Assembly (NCBI GenBank): GCA_002420085.1
Contig: DIHI01000069.1
Coordinates: 1 to 12,380 of the forward strand
Reading direction: 5' to 3'
From: Lysobacterales bacterium UBA5700
Lineage (GTDB): Bacteria > Pseudomonadota > Gammaproteobacteria > Xanthomonadales > Xanthomonadaceae
DNA length: 12,380 nt
Shown: positions 1 through 10,050 of the stretch, in pieces
Layout: each line of letters begins with the position of its first letter
Position numbering within the stretch: the first letter of the stretch is position 1
Translations under genes and position numbers: made by a program
The notes under the pieces: generated by a model
The model's input: only the letters and a program-made list of their open reading frames with translations
Databases searched by the model: none
Told to the model about the DNA's origin: nothing

Positions 1-1986
<1,986 letters not shown>

Positions 1987-2039
1987 GCGTCAGGCGTCAG
2001 GCTCGGGCCAGGCGTCGCGATCGGCATCCCAGCCGGCGA
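1987..2039. other. Short convergent intergenic gap between ilvA and the diguanylate cyclase gene
   Basis: This 53-bp gap separates two converging stop codons. It contains a tandem heptamer GCGTCAG-GCGTCAG (1987-2000). It also has a weak bulged hairpin possibility around 2018-2040, formed by GATC and GGC/GCC pairings. There is no T-tract on either strand, so I cannot call an intrinsic terminator; termination may be Rho-dependent or may occur beyond the gap. Confidence 0.3.
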
Positions 2040-5015
2040 TCAGGCTCCGGCCACTTCCACCCGGTCGCGACCGTTGCGCTTGGCCCGATACAAGGCAGCG
2101 TCGGCCTCGCCGACCAACTGCTCCGGGCCATCGCCGACACTCGGCAGCCGGGCGGCGACGCCCAGACTCAGGGTCACCGGCCAGTTGCGGGCACGCGCAG
2201 CGTGATGGATGCGCTCGGCCCGGCTCCGGGCCGCCGCGAGCGTGTGGTTGGGCAGTACCAGGGCGAACTCCTCGCCACCGAACCGGGCCAGCAGTTCCCG
2301 ATCGCGGTCGTGCTGCTCGTGCAGGAAGGTCGCGATCTCGCGCAGCACCCGATCGCCTTCGAGATGGCCATGCTGATCGTTGAAGCGCTTGAAATGATCG
2401 ACATCGATCATGCACACCGCCAGCGGCAGGCCACGATCGGTGGCACGCAGCCATTCGCGTTGCAGCCCCTGGTCGAGCGCTCGCCGGTTGAGCACCCCGG
2501 TCAGGGCGTCCTCGGTGGCCAGTTCTTCGAGTCGCCGGTTGGCCACTTCCAACTGCGCGGTGCGCTCGGTGATGCGGCTCTCCAATGCCTGATTGAGCTG
2601 CGCCAGGCGCCGTGTCCGCCAGCCGATCAGCAGGTGCAGGAGCCAGGCGAGCGCGGCCAGCGCCAGCGACACGGCCGCGACCTGGACCCAGCCGGAGCGG
2701 TGCCAGGGGGTCGGCGCCATCAGGTGCAGACGCAACGGCAGCACGCTGCGGCCGCCTCGGGTCCGGCCTTCGACCTGGACCAGGTAGGCGCCCGGCCGGC
2801 CGATCCGGAACAAGGTACTGCGCTCGCCGGTCCAGTCGCTCCAGGCACCGGCATCGCCATCGACACTGATCCGATGCCGGAACTCCTGGCCCGGATCGGT
2901 CGCCAGGATGCCGAACTCCATCCGCACATCGGCACCCAGATCGACCTGGATCGGCTCGGTGCTGCTGCCCTTCAGGGCCAGCGCATGCGGAACGTCACTG
3001 CTCTCGCCCGCACGTTGCACCGCCTCCAGCAGAACCACCTTGGTCGGCGGCGGTGGCGGCGGTTCGGAGCGGCTGTCGCGTTGCAGCAGGCCGCTCCAGG
3101 TGGCGATCCGCAGTTTGCCGTCACGGCCCTCACGGATCGCGCTGACCCCGCGTGCCTGCGGGGCATCGAAGCGCAGCGGCCGCCAGTCGCTGTCGCCCTC
3201 GGCCCGGCGCCAGGCGGTCTCACTGTCGTAGGCATAGAGGCCATCGCTGGCCGCCAGCACGTTCATGTCCATCGGCCGCTCGAACAGATCGAACGGCCGG
3301 CCCGAATGCGGCTGCCAGCGGTGGCCATCCCAGGCCCGCACGCTGCGCCCGGTGACCGCGTAGATGACACCGTCGATCTGCCTGATGGTGCTGCCATGAC
3401 CGTCGTCGAGCGCGAAACCCACGGCCTCGCCCAGCACCTGCTGCTCGCCCAGTCGGCCGTCGCGCGGATCGAACTGCCAGCGTTGCGGCGGACCGCGGGT
3501 ATCGCCCAGCCAGAGCGTTCCATCGTGATCGGCGACCGCACCCCACGGACTGAGCATGCCGATCGCATGCCGAGCAAGCACCTGCCAGCCGTCCCTGGCA
3601 CGTGCCAGCAGGGCGATGCTGCGCTCACCAATCGCCCAGCGCCGATCGGGATGACCGGCGATCGTCAACAATTCCGAGAACGCTTCATCATCGTCCAGCA
3701 GGGCGCGACCGCTGCCGTCCGGCGCCACCTCGGCCAACCCGTGGCGGTGGGCGACCAGCAGGCGCTCGGCGGCGACGTCGAGATCGAAGGCTTCCATCGC
3801 CACCACCGACTGTCGGCGGATACGCTGGCTGCCGATGCCGGGCGCCAGTCGGGCCAGGCCGCGCGAGCCGGCCAGCCACAGCGCCTCGCCAAACCACTCC
3901 ATGTCGTAGAGCCAGCCCTCGACGCCGGTGTCCGATCCGAAATGACTCCACGGCAGTTCGATCGACAGCCGTTGCAGACCGCGCTCACCGCCCAGCCACA
4001 GGCCGCCATCGCGATCACGGAACATCGCCATGATCGCGCCGCTGCCAGGCAGGCTGCGACTGAGCGCGCGGCCCTCGGCGTCGAAGCGGTACAGCGCGCC
4101 ATTCAGGGTGCCGACCGCCAGGCCGCCATCGCCGAGACCGATGGCCTCGTAGGGTGCTTCGCCCGGCATGTCACTCCAGGGCGGCGCGGCCAGCGCCTCG
4201 ATCCGATCGCCATGCAGGCGATACAGGCCATCCAAGGCAACCAGGACCGGTGTGCGACCGGCACCGACCACGGCCACACCGGCCACGATCTGATCGCTGA
4301 ACCGCTCTCCGCCGGGCAGCAGTTCGACCTGACCATCGACGACCTGGACCAGGCCACGCCCGGCGATCCGCGCCAGCAACCGGTGACCGTCGCTGTAGAA
4401 GCTGCGCACCCCGTCCGGCAGCGGCCAGCGGCGGTGCTGGCCGTCGCTGGCATGCAGCAGCAGACCCGACTCGGTATGGACATAGACGCCTTCGGGCAGG
4501 GCGATGATCTGCCAGACGATGCCGATGCCCCGGTCATCGCCGGTCAGGCCCAGTTCGTCGCGCAGATCCCGATAGACCAGCCAACCGGCGGCGTCACGTT
4601 CGATCGTTCCGAAATTGTCGGCACCACCAACGAACAGACGACCACTCCGATCGACCGCCAGGGCACGCGCGATGGCATCACCCGGCATCCGGAAGCGGTG
4701 CCAATCGCGACCGTCGAAGCGCAACACACCTTCGAGGTTGGCGGCGTAGACCCAGCCATCGTCATCGCCGACCACCGCAAAGATGTGCGGGTAGGCATCG
4801 AAGGCGTCCGGACCGAATCGTATCGACAGCGGCGCACCCTGACTGCCGATGCCGGCCAGCCGGTCACTCGCCGCCACCGGTCCGAGCCCGAGCAGGCCCA
4901 ACACCAGCCCGATCAGGCAGGCAGCCAGAACCGATCGGTTTCGGAGCCTGTGAATGTCGTTGTCGGAGACAGCGCGCGGAACCGGCATCCGCGCATCATA
5001 GCGGCGCATTCGCAT
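2040..5015 (-). CDS. Membrane diguanylate cyclase with periplasmic beta-propeller and Y_Y_Y sensor
   Basis: The 991-residue protein should make cyclic di-GMP from two GTP in response to an external signal. A long n-region precedes a hydrophobic segment (about 28-48) ending VAAS, read as a signal peptide. Residues about 60-650 hold repeated Reg_prop-like blades (for example GGLWLGGERGLQRL, GTLWLGDTRG), consistent with a periplasmic propeller. A six-proline linker (652-657) leads to a Y_Y_Y-like domain (about 700-765, with AWSDW and PGAYLVQV), a membrane helix (about 775-799), a coiled coil (800-834) and a GGDEF domain. There DALTGVLNRR, metal ligand D871 in IDVDHF, and GGEEF at 913-917 are intact, so catalysis is likely. 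The inhibitory-site position reads RDRE (904-907) and not RxxD. No EAL or kinase domain is present. The start is uncertain: ATGs at 5015, 5009 and 4988 are all in frame, none with a clear ribosome site. It is transcribed divergently from thrA. Confidence 0.9.
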   Translation of the reverse strand: MRMRRYDARMPVPRAVSDNDIHRLRNRSVLAACLIGLVLGLLGLGPVAASDRLAGIGSQGAPLSIRFGPDAFDAYPHIFAVVGDDDGWVYAANLEGVLRFDGRDWHRFRMPGDAIARALAVDRSGRLFVGGADNFGTIERDAAGWLVYRDLRDELGLTGDDRGIGIVWQIIALPEGVYVHTESGLLLHASDGQHRRWPLPDGVRSFYSDGHRLLARIAGRGLVQVVDGQVELLPGGERFSDQIVAGVAVVGAGRTPVLVALDGLYRLHGDRIEALAAPPWSDMPGEAPYEAIGLGDGGLAVGTLNGALYRFDAEGRALSRSLPGSGAIMAMFRDRDGGLWLGGERGLQRLSIELPWSHFGSDTGVEGWLYDMEWFGEALWLAGSRGLARLAPGIGSQRIRRQSVVAMEAFDLDVAAERLLVAHRHGLAEVAPDGSGRALLDDDEAFSELLTIAGHPDRRWAIGERSIALLARARDGWQVLARHAIGMLSPWGAVADHDGTLWLGDTRGPPQRWQFDPRDGRLGEQQVLGEAVGFALDDGHGSTIRQIDGVIYAVTGRSVRAWDGHRWQPHSGRPFDLFERPMDMNVLAASDGLYAYDSETAWRRAEGDSDWRPLRFDAPQARGVSAIREGRDGKLRIATWSGLLQRDSRSEPPPPPPTKVVLLEAVQRAGESSDVPHALALKGSSTEPIQVDLGADVRMEFGILATDPGQEFRHRISVDGDAGAWSDWTGERSTLFRIGRPGAYLVQVEGRTRGGRSVLPLRLHLMAPTPWHRSGWVQVAAVSLALAALAWLLHLLIGWRTRRLAQLNQALESRITERTAQLEVANRRLEELATEDALTGVLNRRALDQGLQREWLRATDRGLPLAVCMIDVDHFKRFNDQHGHLEGDRVLREIATFLHEQHDRDRELLARFGGEEFALVLPNHTLAAARSRAERIHHAARARNWPVTLSLGVAARLPSVGDGPEQLVGEADAALYRAKRNGRDRVEVAGA

Positions 5016-5244
5016 ACTCGACAGTTTGGGACATCGCCTTTATCGACCAGCGGTGGCATTGGCTGGACCGACGCGACCGAATCGCGGGAACTCTCCGGCC
5101 AACACCGGCTTGCGCCAAACCTGAACCGACATGTTATGTTGCCATGCAGCATGAAGCCACCCGCTCGGCAAGCTCTGTCCGCCACGCCTGCCTGATCCGA
5201 TCCGACCCGACCCCATCGACGCCGCACCACCGACCCTTGCCGCC
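5016..5244. other. Divergent intergenic region: diguanylate cyclase gene / thr operon leader
   Basis: This 229-bp region is the largest gap in the window and must hold the promoters of both divergent genes. It contains a candidate + strand promoter near 5110-5140. Downstream is a very C-rich, G-poor leader: 27 C against 9 G in the 49 bases 5196-5244. That leader includes a period-5 run GATCC GATCC GACCC GACCC at 5194-5213. I see no Thr/Ile-rich leader peptide of the E. coli thrL kind and no terminator/antiterminator pair with a U-tract. No convincing promoter for the - strand gene was found; GATAAA just upstream of it lacks a matching -35. Confidence 0.5.
5110..5140 (+). promoter_or_regulatory. 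Candidate sigma-70-type promoter for thrABC
   Basis: TTGCGC (5110-5115) resembles a -35 box. TATGTT (5135-5140) matches four of six -10 positions and is preceded by TG at 5132-5133, giving an extended -10. The spacer is 19 bases, longer than ideal, which the extended -10 could offset. This is the only AT-leaning patch in the gap upstream of thrA. Transcription would start near 5147, leaving a leader of about 98 bases. It is read by eye only. Confidence 0.35.
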
Positions 5245-7782
5245 ATGACCGACCTCGCCGCCAGCCAGCCCGCTTCGATCGCCGCCACCGACGCCCGCAG
5301 CCCGTCCGACGCTACCGATCGGCAACGGCCGATCGCCCACAAGTTCGGCGGCTCCAGCCTGGCCGATGCCACCTGCATGGCACGGGTCGCCGACATCCTG
5401 GGCGAATCCGACCCGGCCGGACAGGTGATCGTGGTCTCGGCGATGCGCGGCACCACCGATGCCCTGCTCGCCCTGATCGACGCCGCACTGGCCGAGGCTG
5501 ACTGGCGGGCCGAACTGGACGCGCTGCGCCGCCGCCATCGGGACACCGCTGAGGCGATCGCCGCCCAAACCGGCAACGATGTCCACGCCACGATCGAGGC
5601 CGATTTCGCCCGTCTGTCCGAGCAATTGCACGCCATCGCCCTGCTCGGCGACGCCAGCCAGGACGTGCGCGAGCGCATCGCCGGCCTGGGCGAGGTCTGG
5701 TCGGCACACCTGCTGGCGGCACGGCTGTCGGCCGATGGCGAGCGCGTCCCGGTGCTCGATGCCCGCGAAGTGCTGACCGTTGAAGCCGGAGAACTCGGCC
5801 CGACCGTCGATTGGCCAAGGAGTGCCGACGCACTCGCCGACTGGCGCCGCCGACACCCGGGACCGCGCTGGGTAGTCACCGGCTTCGTCGCCCGCCGCCC
5901 GGATGGCCGACCAACCACGCTCGGCCGCAATGGCAGCGACCTGTCCGGCGCGATCTTCGCGATCCTGTTCGATGCCGCCGAACTGATCATCTGGACCGAT
6001 GTCGAGGGCGTCTTCTCGGCAGATCCTCGCCTGGTTCCGGAAGCCGTGCCCCTGCCCAGGCTGACCTATGCCGAAGCCTGCGAACTGGCCTATTTCGGCG
6101 CCAAGGTGATCCATCCCCGAACCATGGCCCCAGCGATCGCCCATGGCCTGCCGCTGTCGATCCGCAACACCTTCCTGCCCGACCATCCCGGCACCCGCAT
6201 CGATGCCGGCGACGGCCGCTCCGAGCATCCGGTCAGCGGCCTGACCCTGGTCGCCGGCATGGCCATCCTGGAACTGACCGGCAGCGGCCTGATCGGCGTG
6301 CCGGGCACCGCGCAGCGGGTGTTCGCCGCCCTGCACGGAGTCGGGGCCTCGGTGGTGATGATCTCCCAGGGCTCCTCGGAACATTCGATCTGCTGCGTGG
6401 TGCGCAGCCGCGATGCCGAATCCGGTGCCCGCGCGCTGGCCAACGCCTTCGCGTCCGAACTGGCCGCCGGGCACGTCCAGGGCGTATCGATCACGCCCGA
6501 GATCAGCGTCCTGGCGGCAGTCGGCGAAGGCATGGCCGGCACGCCCGGCATCGCCGCCAAACTGTTCGGAGCACTGGCCAGTGCTCGGGTCAATGTCCGC
6601 GCGATCGCCCAGGGCGCCTCGGAACGCAACATCTCGGCCGCCATCGCTGCCAGCGATGCCACCCGCGCCCTGCGCGCCGCCCACGCCGCCTTCTGGCTGT
6701 CGCCGCAGACGGTCGCGGTCGCCGTGGTCGGTCCTGGCCGGGTCGGACAGACCCTGCTGGCGCAACTGGCCGCCGCGCGCGAACGGCTGCTGCGCGACGG
6801 CAACCTCGACCTGCGCCTGCTGGCGCTGGCCGACAGTCGGCGCATGCATCTGGCCAGCCGTCCGATCGAGCCGGATCGCTGGCGCGAGGCACTGGCCGGT
6901 GCCGACCGGGCCAGTGATGGCGAGGCCCTGGCTCAGCACCTGCTCGATGCCCACTTGCCGCACGCCCTGATCATCGACTGCTCGGCCAGCGACCGGGTCG
7001 CCGAGCACTATCCGACCTGGCTGGCACGCGGCATCCACGTCATCACCCCGAACAAGCACGCCGGCAGCGGCCCGCTCGACCGACACCGGGTGATCCGTGC
7101 CGCCTCGCGCAGCAGCGGTGCCCGGTTCCGCTACGAGGCCACGGTCGGCGCCGGCCTGCCGGTGATCGGCACCCTGCGCGATCTGCTCGACAGCGGCGAT
7201 GTGCTGCACGTCGTGGAAGGCATGTTCTCCGGCACCCTGGCCTGGCTGTTCAACCGCTTCGACGGCAGCGAAGCCTTCTCCGAACTGGTTCTCCAAGCCC
7301 AGCGCCTGGGCTACACCGAACCCGATCCACGGGAAGACCTGTCCGGCCTCGATGTCGCCCGCAAACTGGTCATCCTGGCCCGCGAAGCCGGCTGGCCGCT
7401 GTCACTGGATCAGGTCGAAATCGAGAGCCTGGTGCCCGAAGCCCTGCGCTCGCTCGACCGCGATGCCGCCCTGGCGGCCCTGGCCAGCATGGACGCCGAT
7501 ATGGCGGCACGGCTCGCCGAGGCCCGCGCCACCGGCCGAGCGCTACGTTACGTCGCGCGGCTCGATCGCACCGGTCGAGCACAGGTCGGCCTGGTGGCAC
7601 TCGGCCCCGAACACGCCTTCTGCCATACCCGGCTGACCGACAACATCGTCCAGTTCACCACCGAGCGCTACCACGACAACCCGCTGGTCGTGCAAGGCCC
7701 AGGTGCCGGACCGGAGGTCACCGCCGGTGGCGTGTTCGCCGACCTGCTGCGGGTCGCCGCCCACCTCGGAGCCCCGCTGTGA
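5245..7782 (+). CDS. thrA: Bifunctional aspartokinase / homoserine dehydrogenase
   Basis: This fused enzyme phosphorylates aspartate and later reduces aspartate semialdehyde to homoserine, the first and third steps of threonine synthesis. At 845 residues it is close to E. coli ThrA (820). The kinase domain (about 30-310) shows HKFGGSS at 32-38, VSAMRGTTD from 64 and GRNGSD at 227-232. Two ACT repeats (about 335-485) keep MISQ (Q375) and AIAQ (Q456), the glutamines tied to threonine binding in related enzymes, so threonine feedback is expected. The dehydrogenase domain (about 490-845) has the nucleotide motif GPGRVG at 496-501 and GLDVARK with D703 and K707, matching the catalytic Asp/Lys pair. 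The ATG at 5245 is the first ATG after an in-frame stop at 5152 and the only one before the kinase motif, though it has no Shine-Dalgarno. The gene overlaps thrB by GTGA. Confidence 0.97.
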   Translation: MTDLAASQPASIAATDARSPSDATDRQRPIAHKFGGSSLADATCMARVADILGESDPAGQVIVVSAMRGTTDALLALIDAALAEADWRAELDALRRRHRDTAEAIAAQTGNDVHATIEADFARLSEQLHAIALLGDASQDVRERIAGLGEVWSAHLLAARLSADGERVPVLDAREVLTVEAGELGPTVDWPRSADALADWRRRHPGPRWVVTGFVARRPDGRPTTLGRNGSDLSGAIFAILFDAAELIIWTDVEGVFSADPRLVPEAVPLPRLTYAEACELAYFGAKVIHPRTMAPAIAHGLPLSIRNTFLPDHPGTRIDAGDGRSEHPVSGLTLVAGMAILELTGSGLIGVPGTAQRVFAALHGVGASVVMISQGSSEHSICCVVRSRDAESGARALANAFASELAAGHVQGVSITPEISVLAAVGEGMAGTPGIAAKLFGALASARVNVRAIAQGASERNISAAIAASDATRALRAAHAAFWLSPQTVAVAVVGPGRVGQTLLAQLAAARERLLRDGNLDLRLLALADSRRMHLASRPIEPDRWREALAGADRASDGEALAQHLLDAHLPHALIIDCSASDRVAEHYPTWLARGIHVITPNKHAGSGPLDRHRVIRAASRSSGARFRYEATVGAGLPVIGTLRDLLDSGDVLHVVEGMFSGTLAWLFNRFDGSEAFSELVLQAQRLGYTEPDPREDLSGLDVARKLVILAREAGWPLSLDQVEIESLVPEALRSLDRDAALAALASMDADMAARLAEARATGRALRYVARLDRTGRAQVGLVALGPEHAFCHTRLTDNIVQFTTERYHDNPLVVQGPGAGPEVTAGGVFADLLRVAAHLGAPL
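7768..7771 (+). promoter_or_regulatory. Ribosome binding site of thrB
   Basis: GGAG lies seven bases before the GTG at 7779, inside the end of thrA. It supports the GTG start of thrB, in contrast to thrA and thrC, which show no such site. Confidence 0.6.
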
Positions 7783-8711
7783 CCACCACCTGGGCCGAAG
7801 CCTTCGCACCGGCCAGTGTCGGCAATATCGGGGTCGGCTTCGACCTGCTCGGCCATGCCCTGCTCGGTCCCGGCGACCGGGCCAGGGTCCGACTGACCGA
7901 TCGTCCCGGCGTATCGATCCGCACGGTTCGCGGCGGCCCCGACTCGATCCCGCTCGACCCGGCCAGCAATACCGCCGGCGCGGCCCTGCTCGCCTTCCGG
8001 GCGATTCACCTGCCCGACCTCGGCTTGGCGTTGGACATCGAAAAAGGCATTCCGCTCGGCTCCGGCATGGGCGGCTCGGCGGCCTCCGCCGTGGCCGCCC
8101 TGGTTGCCGCAAACAGCCTGCTGCCACACCCGTTGCCGCTGATCGACCTGTACCCGTTCGCGCTGACCGGCGAAGCGGTCGCCAGCGGCGGCCGGCACGG
8201 TGACAACGTCGCCCCCAGCCTGCTCGGCGGCCTGATCCTGGCCTTGCCCGATCGGCCACTGGCGTTGCCGGCCCCGGCCGGCATCCACTGCGCCCTGGTC
8301 CACCCGCATCAGGTGCTGGAAACCCGGGCCGCCCGCCAAGCCCTGCGCTCGCCCTTCACGATCGGCGAAATCACCGCACAATCGGCCTTGCTCGCGCGCT
8401 TCCTGATCGGCTGCGAACGCGGCGACCTCGACCTGCTCGCCAGCGGCCTGGCCGACGTGCTGGTCGAACCGCGTCGGGCCTCCCTGGTGCCCGGCTTCGC
8501 CGAGGTCAAGCGGGCTGCCCTGGCGGCCGGCGCGCTCGGTGCCAGCCTGTCCGGCGCTGGCCCGAGCCTGTTCGCCTGGGCCGAGGATCGCACGTCCGCC
8601 GAACGGATCGCCGATGCCATGGTCGCGGCATTCGCCGAGCACGGCATCGCCAGCGACCGCTGGCTGTCGCCGATCGCCGCACCCGGCGCCCGCCTGCTGG
8701 CGACCGGCTGA
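7779..8711 (+). CDS. thrB: Homoserine kinase (GHMP family)
   Basis: ThrB phosphorylates the side-chain hydroxyl of homoserine with ATP, giving O-phosphohomoserine, the substrate of the next gene product. The 310-residue product equals the E. coli length. The N-terminus reads APASVGNIGVGFDLLG, typical of homoserine kinases. The GHMP phosphate-binding loop PLGSGMGGSAAS lies at 92-103. Near the C-terminus, LSGAGPSLFAW is the conserved GHMP C-terminal glycine motif. The GTG start overlaps the thrA stop (GTGA) and has GGAG seven bases upstream, so translation can both couple and initiate directly. The unrelated aminoglycoside-phosphotransferase-like homoserine kinase found in some pseudomonads is excluded by the GHMP motifs. 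The gap to thrC is 38 bases. Confidence 0.96.
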   Translation: MTTTWAEAFAPASVGNIGVGFDLLGHALLGPGDRARVRLTDRPGVSIRTVRGGPDSIPLDPASNTAGAALLAFRAIHLPDLGLALDIEKGIPLGSGMGGSAASAVAALVAANSLLPHPLPLIDLYPFALTGEAVASGGRHGDNVAPSLLGGLILALPDRPLALPAPAGIHCALVHPHQVLETRAARQALRSPFTIGEITAQSALLARFLIGCERGDLDLLASGLADVLVEPRRASLVPGFAEVKRAALAAGALGASLSGAGPSLFAWAEDRTSAERIADAMVAAFAEHGIASDRWLSPIAAPGARLLATG

Positions 8712-8749
8712 CCGACGCCCGACTCCCTTCACCCAGACCGCACCGAACC

Positions 8750-10045
8750 ATGCGCTACCTCAGCACCCGCCAGCAGTCGCCCGCCCTCTCGCTCAGTCAG
8801 GCGCTGGCCCGTGGCCTCGCCCCGGACGGCGGACTGTACGTCCCCGAGCGCCTGCCGCAGTTCGACCCGAGTGATTTCGATGGGCGGACGCACCTGGCCG
8901 AGATCGCCGAAACCCTGCTCGCCCCGTTCTGCGCCGATGACCCACTGGCCGACGCCCTGTCGGACCTGTGTCGGCGCGCACTCGACCCGCCCCTCGCCCT
9001 GACCACCCTGCCGGGCGATCAGGACGACCATCTGCTGGAACTGTTCCACGGCCCGAGCGCCGCGTTCAAGGACTTCGCCGCCCGCTTCCTGGCCGAATGC
9101 CTGGCCCATGGCCGGGCACCGGACACCCCGGAGCTGACCATCCTGGTCGCCACCTCCGGCGACACCGGCGCTGCCGTCGCCGCCGCCTTCCACCGCCGTC
9201 CCGGATTCCGGGTGGTCATCCTCTACCCCGAAGGCCGGGTCTCGCCGCGCCAGGCGCACATGCTCGGCGCCCTCGGCGACAACGTCTCCTGTCTGCGGGT
9301 CGCCGGCCGTTTCGACGACTGCCAAGCGCTGGCCAAGCAGGCGCTCGCCGATGCCGATCTGCGCCAGCGCCGGCCGCTGTCATCGGCCAACAGCATCAGC
9401 CTGGGACGACTGCTGCCGCAGATGGCCTACTACGCCTGGGCGGCACTGCATTTCCAGCGGCAGCGTGGTGAGCCGCTCAACTTCGCGATCCCGACCGGCA
9501 ACCTCGGCAACGCCCTGGCGGCCGTGCTGGCCCGCACGCTCGGCCTGCCGATCGGCGAGATCGTCCTGGCCTGCAACGACAATCGCAGCCTGACCGAATT
9601 CTTCGCTGGCAATGCCTATCGACCACGACCGAGCGTGGCCACCCTGGCCAATGCCATGGATGTCGGCGACCCGAGCAATTTCGAGCGGCTGCGCTGGCTG
9701 ATTCCCGATCCGGAGCACCTGCGCCGCGCGCTACGCGCCGTTTCGGTCGATGACCCGGCCATCCGGCGGCGTCTGGCCGTGGTCGCCGAACGCGGGGCGA
9801 TCGTCTGTCCACACACCGCCACCGCACTCGATGTCATCGCCGATCTGCGTGCCAGCGGCGACCGTCGCCCCTGGGCAGCGGTAGCCACCGCCCACCCGGC
9901 CAAGTTCGAGCAGGTCTTGCGCGCAGCCATCGGCCACGCCCCGGAACCGCCGGCCGCGCTCCAGGCATGGCTGGCTCGCCCGGATGCATCGGAACCGATC
10001 GCCTGCCACTATCCGACCCTGGCCGAACGACTCGCCCGGCCCTGA
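8750..10045 (+). CDS. thrC: Threonine synthase
   Basis: ThrC is a PLP enzyme that converts O-phosphohomoserine and water to L-threonine and phosphate, the final pathway step. The 431 residues match the long enterobacterial class (428 in E. coli). The N-terminus (MRYLSTRQQS, then LAPDGGLYVPE) is typical. The PLP lysine is K107 in GPSAAFKDFA, the same number as in the E. coli enzyme. ATSGDTGAAV at 134-143 and the glycine-rich IPTGNLGNALA segment support PLP phosphate binding. The preceding 38 bases are C-rich (21 C, 6 G) with no Shine-Dalgarno, yet homology at the N-terminus fixes this ATG. The stop lies only 5 bases from the stop of the convergent DUF1820 gene, so thrC ends the thr operon. No hairpin with a U-tract was seen at its end. 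Confidence 0.97.
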   Translation: MRYLSTRQQSPALSLSQALARGLAPDGGLYVPERLPQFDPSDFDGRTHLAEIAETLLAPFCADDPLADALSDLCRRALDPPLALTTLPGDQDDHLLELFHGPSAAFKDFAARFLAECLAHGRAPDTPELTILVATSGDTGAAVAAAFHRRPGFRVVILYPEGRVSPRQAHMLGALGDNVSCLRVAGRFDDCQALAKQALADADLRQRRPLSSANSISLGRLLPQMAYYAWAALHFQRQRGEPLNFAIPTGNLGNALAAVLARTLGLPIGEIVLACNDNRSLTEFFAGNAYRPRPSVATLANAMDVGDPSNFERLRWLIPDPEHLRRALRAVSVDDPAIRRRLAVVAERGAIVCPHTATALDVIADLRASGDRRPWAAVATAHPAKFEQVLRAAIGHAPEPPAALQAWLARPDASEPIACHYPTLAERLARP

Positions 10046-10050
10046 TCCGG

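Noticed and set aside
2394..2411. 18-bp near-palindrome ATGATCGACATCGATCAT as a possible operator.
   Set aside because: It lies inside the cyclase gene and encodes the conserved metal-site segment around MIDVDH, so the symmetry is explained by coding.
5016..5060. Flagellar sigma-28-type promoter for the cyclase gene, from CGATAA on the - strand.
   Set aside because: No TAAA-type -35 element is present at the required spacing.
5141..5244. Threonine-operon attenuator with a thrL-like leader peptide.
   Set aside because: No Thr/Ile codon run and no terminator hairpin followed by a U-tract is visible.
5134..7296. 720-codon open frame antisense to thrA, and similar ones antisense to ilvA (397-1929) and thrB (7668-8732).
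   Set aside because: Same codon-bias artefact. The sense strand encodes full-length, motif-complete enzymes and the antisense products resemble no family I know.
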